This document shows positions 15,462 through 24,334 of a stretch of DNA of 50,048 nt, one piece after another. Source of the DNA: an uncultured Pelagibacteraceae bacterium (GTDB lineage Bacteria; Pseudomonadota; Alphaproteobacteria; Pelagibacterales; Pelagibacteraceae); the NCBI GenBank assembly GCA_902516425.1, contig CABXYE010000005.1:1-50048 (forward strand). The letters run 5' to 3'. The position numbers and the translations under genes were made by a program. Under the pieces are notes generated by a model, which was given only the letters and a program-made list of their open reading frames with translations, was not told the origin of the DNA and searched no databases. The first letter of the stretch is position 1. Every line of letters starts with the position of its first letter.

Positions 15462-16667
15462 ATGTTTAAAAGTTTAAGTTTAAAAGTAATCGTATTTGGT
15501 TTCATATTTACATTTTTTTCCAGTTTTGGACAGAGTTTTTTTCTTGGTCTTTTCAATTCTAGTATAAGAGATACTTTATCTATTACACAGGGACAATTTG
15601 GAACAATTTATTCATTTGCAACTCTATTGAGTGGTTTTTTATTAATTTGGGTTGGAAAAAAAATAGATGATATTAATATATTTAAATTTGCGTTTTTTGC
15701 TACAATACTTTTATCTTTTTCTTGTTTTTTCTTTTCAAAAATTTCTTCAATAACTTTTTTATTTATTGCAATTTTTCTTATGAGATTTTCAGGTCAAGGT
15801 ATGATGTCTCATACTGCAACTACTACAATATCTAGATATTTTACAAAATCTAGAGGAAAAGCTTTAAGTGTGATCTGGTTTGGTCTTTCTACTGCTGAAT
15901 TTATATTACCTATTTTAATAGTATATTTACTAACTATTATTTCTTGGCAAAATCTATGGATATATATTTCAATATTAGTTTTAATATTTCTTCCAATTAC
16001 TTCTTTTATTTTGGTAAAGAACTTAAACTTTGATTCAAGAGAAGAGACCAATCAACAAGTATTTAATAAAAAAATAAGACAATGGAAAAGAATTGAAGTT
16101 CTAAAAGACTATCGATTTTATATCGTTTGTTTGAATATGTTAGCGATGCCATGGATTGTTACGGGTGTATTTGTCTATCAATCTTTTATTTTAGATTCTA
16201 AAGGGTGGGGTGCTTATGTAATCGCTCAATCTTTTATGGTTTACTCAATTTTGTCAGTATTAACTCTATTAATCGCAGGATTTCTAATTGATAAATTTAC
16301 GAGTAGAAAATTACTTATTTTTATGAATATTCCATTATTAATTTCCACTGTAGTTCTTATGTATTTTGATATTTCATATTCTGCTTTCATATTTTTAGGT
16401 TTAATTGGTATTTCAAATGGTCTCGCAAACGTCCTAGGCTCTTCAACTTGGGCAGAAATTTATGGTGTAAGATATATTGGTTCAATTAAAGCTTTAACAA
16501 CTGCTTTAATGGTTTTCTCTACTGCTTTTGGCACTGCTTTATTTGGCATATTAATAGATATTGGATTCTCAATAGAGCAGATAGCCTTAATATCTTTTAT
16601 TTATATTGCCTTATCAGCAGTTCTTTTATTGTTTGTTAAAAATAAGCTAAATCCAGAGTATTTATAA
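15462..16667 (+). CDS. Major facilitator superfamily transporter
   Basis: The 401-residue integral membrane protein has about 12 hydrophobic segments and the MFS loop signatures GKKIDDINIFKF (loop 2-3) and AGFLIDKFTSRKLLIF (loop 8-9). SGQGMMSHTATTTISRYF resembles members of the oxalate/formate or monocarboxylate-type branches. The substrate is unknown. It is divergent from the hydroxyacid dehydrogenase, which makes transport of a hydroxy or dicarboxylic acid conceivable, but this is only contextual. Confidence 0.88.
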   Translation: MFKSLSLKVIVFGFIFTFFSSFGQSFFLGLFNSSIRDTLSITQGQFGTIYSFATLLSGFLLIWVGKKIDDINIFKFAFFATILLSFSCFFFSKISSITFLFIAIFLMRFSGQGMMSHTATTTISRYFTKSRGKALSVIWFGLSTAEFILPILIVYLLTIISWQNLWIYISILVLIFLPITSFILVKNLNFDSREETNQQVFNKKIRQWKRIEVLKDYRFYIVCLNMLAMPWIVTGVFVYQSFILDSKGWGAYVIAQSFMVYSILSVLTLLIAGFLIDKFTSRKLLIFMNIPLLISTVVLMYFDISYSAFIFLGLIGISNGLANVLGSSTWAEIYGVRYIGSIKALTTALMVFSTAFGTALFGILIDIGFSIEQIALISFIYIALSAVLLLFVKNKLNPEYL

Positions 16668-16675
16668 AATTCTCC

Positions 16676-16702
16676 TTGATTTTTTAAACTTCACTGTATA
16701 GA
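16676..16702 (+). promoter_or_regulatory. Putative rpoZ promoter, almost leaderless
   Basis: TTGATT (16676-16681) and TATAGA (16697-16702) are separated by 15 bases. The ATG of rpoZ begins eight bases after the -10 element, so transcription would start at or within two bases of the start codon. The spacing is slightly short, and no Shine-Dalgarno sequence is visible. Confidence 0.4.
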
Positions 16703-16710
16703 CACTCCGC

Positions 16711-17247
16711 ATGGCTAGAGTTACTGTAGAAGATTGTATAGATAAAGTAGACAGTCCTTACGAGTTAGTTTTGGTGGCTAAAGAAAGAGCAACTCAACTT
16801 AATACTGGTATAGAACCAACCTTAAATAGAGACGATGATAAAAATACCGTTTTGGCTCTTAGAGAAATCGCAGAAGAAAACATTAAAGTAAACGATCTTA
16901 CTGAAAGTGCAGTTTATAAATTAAGAAAGCATGTAGAGCAAGTTGACGATAGCACCGATGAGGATGAAGATGTAGGTGATGATTTTGAAAGTCTATATAA
17001 AGGTGAAATTTCAAAAAGTGGAACACCTATTTTACCGTCTAAGAGAGCAAGAAAAACTCCAGAAAAAATTCAAGTTTCTAATGAGGATTTAGCAGAACTA
17101 TCACAAACAGCTAAGCCAGATATAGACACATTAGCAACCGATGAAACTGGAGAAGAACAAGGTGATGTTTCATTAGACGAAGTGAATGAAACAGAAAACC
17201 AAACTTCTGAACAAGATATTTCTAACGAGTCAGAAAACAATCAATAA
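16711..17247 (+). CDS. rpoZ: DNA-directed RNA polymerase omega subunit with long acidic tail
   Basis: Residues 1-65 are a normal omega subunit: [20 protein letters not shown], then AKERATQLN and the [11 protein letters not shown] helix. Omega helps fold and assemble the beta-prime subunit. The protein runs to 178 residues, longer than the roughly 90-135 usual in proteobacteria. The additional part is low-complexity and rich in Asp, Glu, Ser, Thr and Asn ([15 protein letters not shown] and a similar C-terminal third) with one basic patch [11 protein letters not shown] disordered tail of this type could contact nucleic acid or protein partners, but no function is known to me. Confidence 0.93.
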   Translation: MARVTVEDCIDKVDSPYELVLVAKERATQLNTGIEPTLNRDDDKNTVLALREIAEENIKVNDLTESAVYKLRKHVEQVDDSTDEDEDVGDDFESLYKGEISKSGTPILPSKRARKTPEKIQVSNEDLAELSQTAKPDIDTLATDETGEEQGDVSLDEVNETENQTSEQDISNESENNQ

Positions 17248-17250
17248 AAA

Positions 17251-18393
17251 TTAAGTAAATTCTTTTAAAATTTTTTCCCTATGCTCATCTAAATCGGGGA
17301 TATCACCTCTAGTTTTTTCATCTTTATAGTTAGACATTTTAATTGGATTACCCGCTAATTTGAAATCCCCAATTTTTTTATGAAAGGCTTTTACAATCAT
17401 ATTTCTGGCATCTATTTGAGGATTCTCCACAGCTTCTTTTATATTAAATATAGGACCACATGGAATTTTTTCTTTTTCCATATCTTTTACCCATTCATTG
17501 GTATTTCTAGTTAATAGTTTTTTTTCAAGAATTACTTTAAGTTCATCCATGTTTTGTGCTCTAGAAGAGTTGTCAGAAAATTTTGGATCTTTATTTATTT
17601 TAGATATTCCTAAAAGTTCACAAAGTTTTTCGAAGAGTCTATCATTACCAGCTGCGATAATTATATAACTGTCTTTAGTTTTAAAAGCTTCGAATGGTGC
17701 AATCGATGGATGACGTGATCCCATTGGTTTTGGTATTTCATTTTTTGCTAAGTAACGAGCTATAGCATTTTCTAAAATCGCTATTTGACAATCAAGCATT
17801 GAAACATCTATGTACATTCCTTTACCAGTTTTTTGTCTATCGTAAAGAGCTGCATTAATTCCAATTGCTGTAAATAAACCAGCTGTGATATCTCCAATTG
17901 ATGTTCCTACTCTTGTTGGCTCTGAGTTAGGCTGACCAGTCACACTCATTAATCCTCCCATACCTTGTACGACCATATCATAAGCAGGCAGTTCTTTTAA
18001 AGGACCGGTTTGTCCAAAACCTGAAGCAGATGCATAAATTAACTTTGGATATTTTTTATTTACATCTTGCCAACCGTATCCCCATTTTTCTAAAGTACCT
18101 GGTTTAAAATTTTCAACTAATATGTCTGCTTTAGATAAAATCTTATCAAAAATTTTTTTGTCTTCCTCTTTTTTTAAGTTAAGAGCAATACTTTCTTTAC
18201 CTCTATTTAGTGACATAAAATAAGCAGAGTATTCTTCTATGAATGGTCCAAATTTTCGTGAGTCGTCACCAATTTCTGGAGCTTCAACTTTGATCACTCT
18301 AGCTCCAAGATCTGATAAAATCATAGTACAGTAGGGACCAACCAATACTCTCGTTAAATCAACAACTAGCAGGTTTTTTAAAGGTCCATCCAT
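17251..18393 (-). CDS. Family III CoA-transferase (CaiB/BaiF type)
   Basis: The 380-residue cytoplasmic enzyme begins GPLKNLLVVDLTRVLVGPYC and has DLGARVIKVEAP, the catalytic Asp in LPAYDMVVQGMGGLM, and RVGTSIGDITAGLF, all diagnostic of family III. These enzymes move CoA between carboxylic acids (formate/oxalate, carnitine, succinate/citramalate and others). The acid pair is not predictable here. It is divergent from a TRAP transporter for a carboxylate-type solute, with 95 bases between starts. A shared pathway, uptake followed by CoA activation, is plausible but unproven. Confidence 0.9.
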   Translation of the reverse strand: MDGPLKNLLVVDLTRVLVGPYCTMILSDLGARVIKVEAPEIGDDSRKFGPFIEEYSAYFMSLNRGKESIALNLKKEEDKKIFDKILSKADILVENFKPGTLEKWGYGWQDVNKKYPKLIYASASGFGQTGPLKELPAYDMVVQGMGGLMSVTGQPNSEPTRVGTSIGDITAGLFTAIGINAALYDRQKTGKGMYIDVSMLDCQIAILENAIARYLAKNEIPKPMGSRHPSIAPFEAFKTKDSYIIIAAGNDRLFEKLCELLGISKINKDPKFSDNSSRAQNMDELKVILEKKLLTRNTNEWVKDMEKEKIPCGPIFNIKEAVENPQIDARNMIVKAFHKKIGDFKLAGNPIKMSNYKDEKTRGDIPDLDEHREKILKEFT

Positions 18394-18425
18394 ATAATTA
18401 ATATAATATTTGAGTTTTTGACGAC

Positions 18426-18454
18426 TTGACTCTTATTAATAAGTTCACTTTAAT
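18426..18454 (+). promoter_or_regulatory. Putative sigma-70 promoter of the TRAP operon
   Basis: TTGACT (18426-18431), a 17-base spacer and TTTAAT (18449-18454) match the housekeeping promoter pattern. Transcription would start near 18461, leaving a leader of about 28 bases with GAGGGA before the ATG at 18489. This also argues against the longer reading frame that begins inside the -35 element. Confidence 0.55.
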
Positions 18455-18488
18455 TGAAATATTAAAAATAACAATAGAGGGAAAAATA

Positions 18489-19499
18489 ATGTTAAAAAAA
18501 ATATCTTTATATTTAACTTCATTAGTTTTTGTTTTTACTACTATTGGTTCTGCTTATGCTGCTACGCTAAAAGCAAGTCACCAATGGCCTGGAACACCAA
18601 GAGCTGATGGATCTTTCGACCCACGTCATGAAATGGTACAAATCATTGCTGACGAGGTAAAAAAAGCGAATGTTGGAATAGATATCAGAATTTATCCAGC
18701 CAAATCATTATACAAACCTAAGGAACAGTGGAAACCAATGACAACTGGTCAATTGGATATTTCTGCTTTTCCATTAGCTTATGCGTCTAAGTTCCATCCA
18801 GAATTTGATGCAACTTTAATGCCAGGAACTGTTAAAAATCACGATCATGCATTGAGATTCAATAAAGGACCAATGATGACTGAGATTAAAAGAATTATTA
18901 ACGACGCTGGTGTAGTAGTTTTATCTGACGCATGGTTAGGTGGTGGTTTTGCTTCAAAGTCAAAATGTATAAAAAATCCTAGTGACGCAAAGGGTCAAGT
19001 TATGAGAGCTGCAGGTAAAGCATTTAACCAAATGTTAGAAGCAGCAGGAGCAGGTATACAAAGTATGCCATCATCAGAAATATACACAGGTTTACAAACA
19101 GGTGTATTGACTGGTGCTAACACTAGTTCAGGAAGTTTTGTAAGTTATAAAATTTATGAACAAGTTTCATGTGCAACTCCTCCAGGAAAATTTGGTCTAT
19201 GGTTTATGTATGAACCAATTTTGATGTCGAAAAAATCTTTCGATGCACTAAATTCTAAGCAACAAAAAGCTTTAATGAAAGCTGGTAAAGTTGCTGAGAA
19301 ATATATGACAGCTCAAGTAGAAAACTTAGATAAAAAGTTTGAAGATGCTTATAAAGCTGCAGGTGTAAAATTAGTATACATGTCTGAAAAAGACCATGCT
19401 GCGTGGGTAGAGATTGCAAAGAAATCTTCTCATAAAGCATTTGCTGATAAAGTGCCAGGTGGCGATAAGCTTATGGAAATGGCTTTAGCAGTTAAATAA
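18489..19499 (+). CDS. TRAP transporter substrate-binding protein (DctP family)
   Basis: I choose ATG 18489: GAGGGA precedes it, and the protein then begins with a normal signal peptide cleaved after GSAYA. The 336-residue periplasmic protein has the DctP order: KASHQWPGTPRADGS, then QLDISAFPLAYASKF and the ligand-gripping segment QVMRAAGKAFNQMLEAAG with its conserved Arg, then GVLTGANTSSGSFVS. The ligand is probably an organic acid but cannot be named. A strong terminator follows immediately, before the small permease gene, so the binding protein should be made in excess. Confidence 0.92.
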   Translation: MLKKISLYLTSLVFVFTTIGSAYAATLKASHQWPGTPRADGSFDPRHEMVQIIADEVKKANVGIDIRIYPAKSLYKPKEQWKPMTTGQLDISAFPLAYASKFHPEFDATLMPGTVKNHDHALRFNKGPMMTEIKRIINDAGVVVLSDAWLGGGFASKSKCIKNPSDAKGQVMRAAGKAFNQMLEAAGAGIQSMPSSEIYTGLQTGVLTGANTSSGSFVSYKIYEQVSCATPPGKFGLWFMYEPILMSKKSFDALNSKQQKALMKAGKVAEKYMTAQVENLDKKFEDAYKAAGVKLVYMSEKDHAAWVEIAKKSSHKAFADKVPGGDKLMEMALAVK

Positions 19500-19513
19500 A
19501 ATAATATATAAAG

Positions 19514-19549
19514 AACCCCTATTTATTTTTTTAAATAGGGGTTTTTTTT
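19514..19549 (+). terminator. Rho-independent terminator between dctP-like and dctQ-like genes
   Basis: AACCCCTATTTA (19514-19525) pairs with TAAATAGGGGTT (19532-19543) around six T residues, followed by a further run of T to 19549. The next ATG is at 19550, so the U-tract doubles as the leader of the permease gene. Partial read-through would set the binding-protein to permease ratio. Confidence 0.88.
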
Positions 19550-20044
19550 ATGAAAAAAAAATATCTTCAATTTTGTGATTTAATAGCCAAAGCATGTGGT
19601 GCTTTTGCAGTCATAGCATTACTTTTATCAATTTTAGTTATTGTTGAACTTGTTTTTGAAAGGTATTTTTTTCAAAGAGCAATTACTTGGCAAACAGAGC
19701 TTGTTACAATGCTTTTAGTTGCCTCAACTTTTATAGGAAGTGTATACGTACTTAGTGAAAAAGCCCACGTCAGTATGGAGTGGATTTATGATTTTTTGTC
19801 AAAAAAAAATATAATTAGATTAAAAATTTTTACTTCATTTTTAAGTTTATCTTTCTTTTTAATTTTATTTTATTTTGGATTTATAATGGTAGAGGAAGCA
19901 TTTACCAAAAATTATACAACAGGCACTGTTTGGGATCCACCGTTATGGATTCCATATTCATCAATGATGATAGGAGCTGTATTAATGATACTTCAGTATA
20001 TTGCAGAAATTATAAAACTAACTGACGATAAGGATCAGAATTAA
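19550..20044 (+). CDS. TRAP transporter small permease (DctQ family)
   Basis: The 164-residue membrane protein has four hydrophobic segments. LVFERYFFQRAITWQTELVT and LSEKAHVSMEWIYDFLSKKN are typical of DctQ, which partners the large permease in sodium-driven solute import. The ATG directly abuts the T-run of a terminator, and no conventional ribosome-binding site is visible. The stop overlaps the next ATG by one base (TAATG), coupling it to the large subunit. Confidence 0.92.
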   Translation: MKKKYLQFCDLIAKACGAFAVIALLLSILVIVELVFERYFFQRAITWQTELVTMLLVASTFIGSVYVLSEKAHVSMEWIYDFLSKKNIIRLKIFTSFLSLSFFLILFYFGFIMVEEAFTKNYTTGTVWDPPLWIPYSSMMIGAVLMILQYIAEIIKLTDDKDQN

Positions 20045-21375
20045 TGGACCCATTAATAATAGCAATAATTGTTGCAGTTTTTACTCTAGTGGTACTTTTT
20101 TCAGGAATTCCAATTGCTTTCGGTTTGAGTTTTGTGTCAATAGTTCTTTTGGTTTCATTTGAAGGTTTTCAAATGCTTGATGTTTTTGCCGAAACATTTT
20201 TTGCTGGACTAAATTCATTTGTTTTACTTTCTATACCAATGTTTATTTTGATGGGAATGGCAGTTGCTAATTCTCCTGCTGGAAAAGATTTGTACACAGG
20301 ATTAGATAGATGGCTTTGGAGAGTACCTGGAGGATTGGTTATTTCCAATATAGGAGCATGTTCAATTTTTGCAGCTTTAAGTGGTTCTAGTCCTGCAACT
20401 TGTGCAGCAATTGGAACAATGGGAATACCTGAAATGAGAAAAAGGGGATATTCTGATCAAATTGCAACAGGAACTATCGCAGCTGGTGGAACTTTAGGAG
20501 TTTTAATTCCTCCAAGTATTGTTTTAATTGTTTATGGAATCGCAACTGGTACATCCATTGGAAGATTATTTTTATGTGGTCTAGTGCCAGGTTTTATGTT
20601 GGCAGGAATGTTTGCGATATGGGCACTTATCCATAGTTATTTTATTGATAAAGATGCAGCAAAAGCTTTAAGAAATAGAGTAAGACCAACTCTAAAAGAA
20701 AAACTCGAAGTTTTACCAAGAATTCTTCCTTTCCTGGCGATTATAGCTGGTGTTTTGTATGTTTTATATGGTGGAGTAGCAACACCATCAGAAGCTTCAG
20801 GAGTTGGAGCATTTTTAGTCTTTGTTTTGATTGCTGTTGTCTACAAAATTTATCAGCCTAAAAAGATTTGGAGTATTGTTAAAGTTTCAATGAAAGAAAG
20901 TGTGATGATAATGTTTATTATTGCTGCTTCCTATCTTTTTGCATTTACTCTTTCACAACTTTATGTAACCCAGTCTCTAGCTCAAAGCATGGTAGATCTT
21001 AGTTCAAACAAGTGGGTTGTATTTCTTTTAATTAATATATTTCTTCTAATTGCTGGCTTTTTCTTACCTCCAGTTGCAGTCATCGTAATGACTTCAGCAA
21101 TATTGCTACCTGTTATAACAACATTGGGTTTTGATCCTTATTGGTTTGCAATTGTATTTACAATAAATATGGAAATTGGATTAATAACTCCTCCAGTTGG
21201 ACTAAATCTTTACATTATCAAAGGAATTACCCCAGACGTTACTTTGTCAGAAATTTTAAAAGGATCTATACCATTTATGATAATTATGGCTTTAGCTATA
21301 TTAATCTTATGTATTTTTCCTGAAATTGTTACATGGTTGCCTGATAAAATAATGGGTAAAGACCTTGGTTTCTAA
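20044..21375 (+). CDS. TRAP transporter large permease (DctM family)
   Basis: The 443-residue inner-membrane protein has about a dozen hydrophobic stretches. DctM signatures include FSGIPIAFGLSF, LLSIPMFILMGMAVANS, the GSSPATCAAIGTMGIPEM loop, GTLGVLIPPSIVLIVYG and the C-terminal NMEIGLITPPVGLNLYIIKG. It forms the transport channel with the small permease and works with the periplasmic binding protein upstream. The 3' end overlaps the dusA start by 11 bases. Confidence 0.95.
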   Translation: MDPLIIAIIVAVFTLVVLFSGIPIAFGLSFVSIVLLVSFEGFQMLDVFAETFFAGLNSFVLLSIPMFILMGMAVANSPAGKDLYTGLDRWLWRVPGGLVISNIGACSIFAALSGSSPATCAAIGTMGIPEMRKRGYSDQIATGTIAAGGTLGVLIPPSIVLIVYGIATGTSIGRLFLCGLVPGFMLAGMFAIWALIHSYFIDKDAAKALRNRVRPTLKEKLEVLPRILPFLAIIAGVLYVLYGGVATPSEASGVGAFLVFVLIAVVYKIYQPKKIWSIVKVSMKESVMIMFIIAASYLFAFTLSQLYVTQSLAQSMVDLSSNKWVVFLLINIFLLIAGFFLPPVAVIVMTSAILLPVITTLGFDPYWFAIVFTINMEIGLITPPVGLNLYIIKGITPDVTLSEILKGSIPFMIIMALAILILCIFPEIVTWLPDKIMGKDLGF

Positions 21376-22369
21376 TAAAAAGATTAATAGAAAAATTTCA
21401 GTTGCTCCGATGATGGATTGCACTGATAGGCATGATCGTTTTTTCTTAAGACTGATGAGTAAAAATGTGATGCTCTATACAGAGATGGTTGCTACAAAAT
21501 CAGCAATACATGGAGATAGAAAAAAAATATTATCATTTAGCCCTGATGAAAAACCATTGGCGTTGCAAGTAGGTGGATCAGATAAAGAGGAACTAGCAAA
21601 GGTAGCTAAAATTGCAGAGGATATGGGTTATGATGAAATAAATATTAACTTAGGTTGCCCTAGTAAAAAAGTCCAAAAAAATATGTTTGGCGCTTGTTTA
21701 ATGAAGGAGCCAGACTTGGTTGCAGAATGTATAAATTCAATGGTCAACGCTTGTAAAATACCAGTTACAGCTAAAACAAGAATTGGATTTGATGATATAG
21801 AGGAATTTGATTATCTAAACAATTTTATTCACAAGATGAGAGATGCTGGTTCAAAAACTTTTATTTTACACGCTAGAAAAGCAATGCTGACCGGTCTATC
21901 TCCAAAACAAAACCTTAATATACCTAAGTTAAATTATAAAATGGTTTACGATATAAAAAAAGAAAATCAAAATTTAGAAATTATTATAAATGGTGGAATA
22001 TCAAAAATTAAAGAAATTGAAAACCATTTAAATTTATGTGATGGTGTCATGATAGGAAGATCAATTTATCAAAATCCTTATTCTTTAATTGATATTGAAA
22101 AAGAAATTTTCAAAACAAAAAATAACCCAACAAGAGAACAAGTTGTAGAAAAACTTTTGGAATATGCTGATAGAGAAGTAAAATTAGGAACGAAAATAAA
22201 TCATATCATGAGACATACGGTGGGTTTATATCATGGACAGGTTGGTTCAAAAGATTGGAAAAGATATTTAAGTGATAATATGATGGCAAGAGACTCAGAT
22301 TTTCAAAAAGCAAAACATATTATGACTATTGTGCAGAACAATGAGAAAGCAATTCAGGCTAACTCATAA
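21365..22369 (+). CDS. dusA: tRNA-dihydrouridine synthase A, TTG start
   Basis: This flavin enzyme reduces uridines in the tRNA D-loop. The 334-residue protein has the Dus core: SVAPMMDCTDRHDRFF near the start, EININLGCPSKKVQ with its catalytic Cys, KTRIGFDD, and IGRSIYQNPYSL. YTEMVATKSAIHGDR and RHTVGLYHGQVGSKDWKRYL place it in the DusA subgroup. The start is unusual. The only codon giving a complete N-terminus is TTG at 21365, inside the end of the large permease gene, since the next ATG lies within the conserved core. The stop overlaps the next ATG by one base. Confidence 0.94.
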   Translation: MVSNKKINRKISVAPMMDCTDRHDRFFLRLMSKNVMLYTEMVATKSAIHGDRKKILSFSPDEKPLALQVGGSDKEELAKVAKIAEDMGYDEININLGCPSKKVQKNMFGACLMKEPDLVAECINSMVNACKIPVTAKTRIGFDDIEEFDYLNNFIHKMRDAGSKTFILHARKAMLTGLSPKQNLNIPKLNYKMVYDIKKENQNLEIIINGGISKIKEIENHLNLCDGVMIGRSIYQNPYSLIDIEKEIFKTKNNPTREQVVEKLLEYADREVKLGTKINHIMRHTVGLYHGQVGSKDWKRYLSDNMMARDSDFQKAKHIMTIVQNNEKAIQANS

Positions 22370-23205
22370 TGGAAATTTTAGATATAAATGAAATTTTAAA
22401 TCTTCTATTTGTTTTATCTGTTGCAGCATCTGTTGCAGGTTTTATGGCTGGATTACTGGGTGTTGGTGGAGGGATTATAATAGTACCAGCACTTTACTAT
22501 GCTTTTACCGTTTTAGATTTTGACATTGCAACAAGAATGCATCTTTCAGTTGGTACATCATTAGCAATTATAATTCCAACCTCAATCATATCTACCAAAA
22601 CTCATATGGAGCATGATGCAGTTGATTTTAAGCTTATAAAATCATTTGGTATTTTTATTTTGTTAGGTGTAATTGCTGGAACTTTTTTAGCTGTGAATTT
22701 AAAAACACCAGCTTTTATTTTATTCTTTTCAATTATGGCTTTTATAGTCGGTTTATTTTTTATTTTTTTTAGGGAACAACTTTTAAAAAATCCAAAAATG
22801 ATTTCTGACTCAGCTAAAAATATTTCTGGGATTGTAATAGGTTTTATATCCGTATTATTAGGTATTGGCGGCGGATCACTAATGGTTCCTTTTATGAGAA
22901 CTTTTGGTTATGATATTAGAAGATCAATAGGTACTGCTGCAGGGGTTGGTTTTCTAATTGCAGTTTTTGGTACTGTCACAATGATTACTGGAGGTAAAAT
23001 TCTTGATAATATAAGCACTCCTTACAGTGTTGGATACGTAAACTTAATTGGGTTTTTAGTTTTTGTACCGGTAACAATGATAATGGCAAGGGTAGGTGCA
23101 AAGGCAGTTTATAAAATTGATAAAAATATTTTAAGTAAAATATTCGGAATATTTTTGATTATCGTTTCAATTAGATCTTTTTTTGAATACTTATCTTTAA
23201 CTTAA
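22369..23205 (+). CDS. TauE/SafE family (TSUP) membrane transporter
   Basis: The 278-residue integral membrane protein has about eight hydrophobic segments and the two family repeats, marked by GFMAGLLGVGGGIIIVPALY in the first half and GFISVLLGIGGGSLMVPFM in the second. Members export or import sulfite, sulfoacetate, or other sulfur- or carboxyl-containing anions; the substrate here is unknown. It is coupled to dusA by a TAATG overlap. After it come 130 bases without a gene before the oxygenase-methyltransferase cluster. Its arginines are all AGA or AGG, unlike the next two genes. Confidence 0.92.
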   Translation: MEILDINEILNLLFVLSVAASVAGFMAGLLGVGGGIIIVPALYYAFTVLDFDIATRMHLSVGTSLAIIIPTSIISTKTHMEHDAVDFKLIKSFGIFILLGVIAGTFLAVNLKTPAFILFFSIMAFIVGLFFIFFREQLLKNPKMISDSAKNISGIVIGFISVLLGIGGGSLMVPFMRTFGYDIRRSIGTAAGVGFLIAVFGTVTMITGGKILDNISTPYSVGYVNLIGFLVFVPVTMIMARVGAKAVYKIDKNILSKIFGIFLIIVSIRSFFEYLSLT

Positions 23206-23335
23206 GCATTATCAAAACAGCTAAAACTAAATAAACTTGCACTAAAATAATCAAAGGTATTATTTAAGTTTATAAAAGATAACCCATGTCAAAACGCCTC
23301 TTACTAATGAAAAAATAAAACTATAAGGTTATTGA

Positions 23336-24334
23336 ATGGTAATATTTAATAACAATCAAAATTTAACTAAAACTGACGATACCGATGTTAGTAAACCGTG
23401 GGATAAAGACAACCAGGCCTGGTGGGACTGGTATGTTAGTCTTGCAGACAATGATATTAAAGAAGATAAAATTATTGAAGTAGAACCCCTACCAGATATA
23501 ACATTACCTAGTGATGATGAAGTTATCTTAGAATTATCTGAGCCTTATAACTTATTGAAAGATCAAATTAATTTTTTTAAAAAAAACGGATTCATAAAAC
23601 TTAAGAGAGTTTTTTCACCTGGTACTATACTTAAACTTCGAGTTGAATTAATTAATCTTTTGAAAAAAGAGTTTAAGGTTGATCCAGATAAAGGTGCAAA
23701 TGAACGTTTTCTCAGTCTTGAAATGATCTGGACTAACAACCCACTTCTTCGCGCTTACGTGTTATCACCACGTCTAGGTCAAATTTCAACAGATCTTCTT
23801 GAGGTACCAGCCGTTAGACTTTACCATGATAATGTATTAGCTAAACAAGCAGGTTGCGGTCGAACCCCATGGCATTTTGATGATCATCATTTTCCTCTAG
23901 ATACTAATGACGTAGTTACCGCTTGGGTACCAGCGCAGCCAATCCCACTTGAGATGGGACCACTATCGTTTGCTTACCCACTCGATGTTCATGAATTAGT
24001 TAACTCAGTTACATTTGAAAAAACTGGTACTGGATATGACCGCGGAGTGTCAGAGGTTTTTTCAAAAAATAATGTGAGCGTGAATGAAACTCCATTTGAG
24101 CTTGGCGAAGTTAGTTTTCATCATAATTTAAATTTTCATACTGCTTCACGTAACCGTACTAATCGTAGCCGAGTAGTTCTAGCCAATACTTATTACCGAG
24201 ATGGAGCTAGAGTAATTAATTCACCTACAATGGTTTCTGGGGACTGGCAGAAATTTATGCCCAATGTTAAACCAGGAGAAGTGGCTGCTAGCCCACTGAA
24301 TCCTATTTGTTGGCCAGTTAGAGATAAATCATGA
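23336..24334 (+). CDS. Phytanoyl-CoA dioxygenase-like Fe(II)/2-oxoglutarate oxygenase
   Basis: The 332-residue protein carries the non-haem iron triad: His180 and Asp182 in TPWHFDDHHF and His268 in FHTASRNRTN. The likely 2-oxoglutarate-binding Arg279 is in NRSRVVLANTYYRDG. LKDQINFFKKNGFIKLKRVF is the family's N-terminal strand-helix. Such enzymes hydroxylate, halogenate or demethylate small metabolites. The N-terminus (residues 20-37, Trp-rich DNQAWWDWYVSLADN) is an addition outside the core. Eleven of 15 arginines use CGN codons, against none of seven in the preceding gene, hinting at acquisition. It overlaps the methyltransferase start by ATGA, so the substrates are probably linked. Confidence 0.88.
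   Translation: MVIFNNNQNLTKTDDTDVSKPWDKDNQAWWDWYVSLADNDIKEDKIIEVEPLPDITLPSDDEVILELSEPYNLLKDQINFFKKNGFIKLKRVFSPGTILKLRVELINLLKKEFKVDPDKGANERFLSLEMIWTNNPLLRAYVLSPRLGQISTDLLEVPAVRLYHDNVLAKQAGCGRTPWHFDDHHFPLDTNDVVTAWVPAQPIPLEMGPLSFAYPLDVHELVNSVTFEKTGTGYDRGVSEVFSKNNVSVNETPFELGEVSFHHNLNFHTASRNRTNRSRVVLANTYYRDGARVINSPTMVSGDWQKFMPNVKPGEVAASPLNPICWPVRDKS

Noticed and set aside
18426-18488. Longer version of the TRAP binding-protein gene starting at TTG 18426
   Set aside because: The TTG is the -35 element of a good promoter, and the signal peptide begins at 18489.
23286-23318. Ten-codon open frame (MSKRLLLMKK) upstream of the oxygenase gene, possibly a leader peptide
   Set aside because: No ribosome-binding site, no attenuator hairpin after it, and such short frames are expected by chance.
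23206-23335. Riboswitch (SAM type) before the oxygenase-methyltransferase cluster
   Set aside because: I could not find a convincing aptamer core or paired stems in these 130 bases; only a weak promoter-like TTGCAC is visible.
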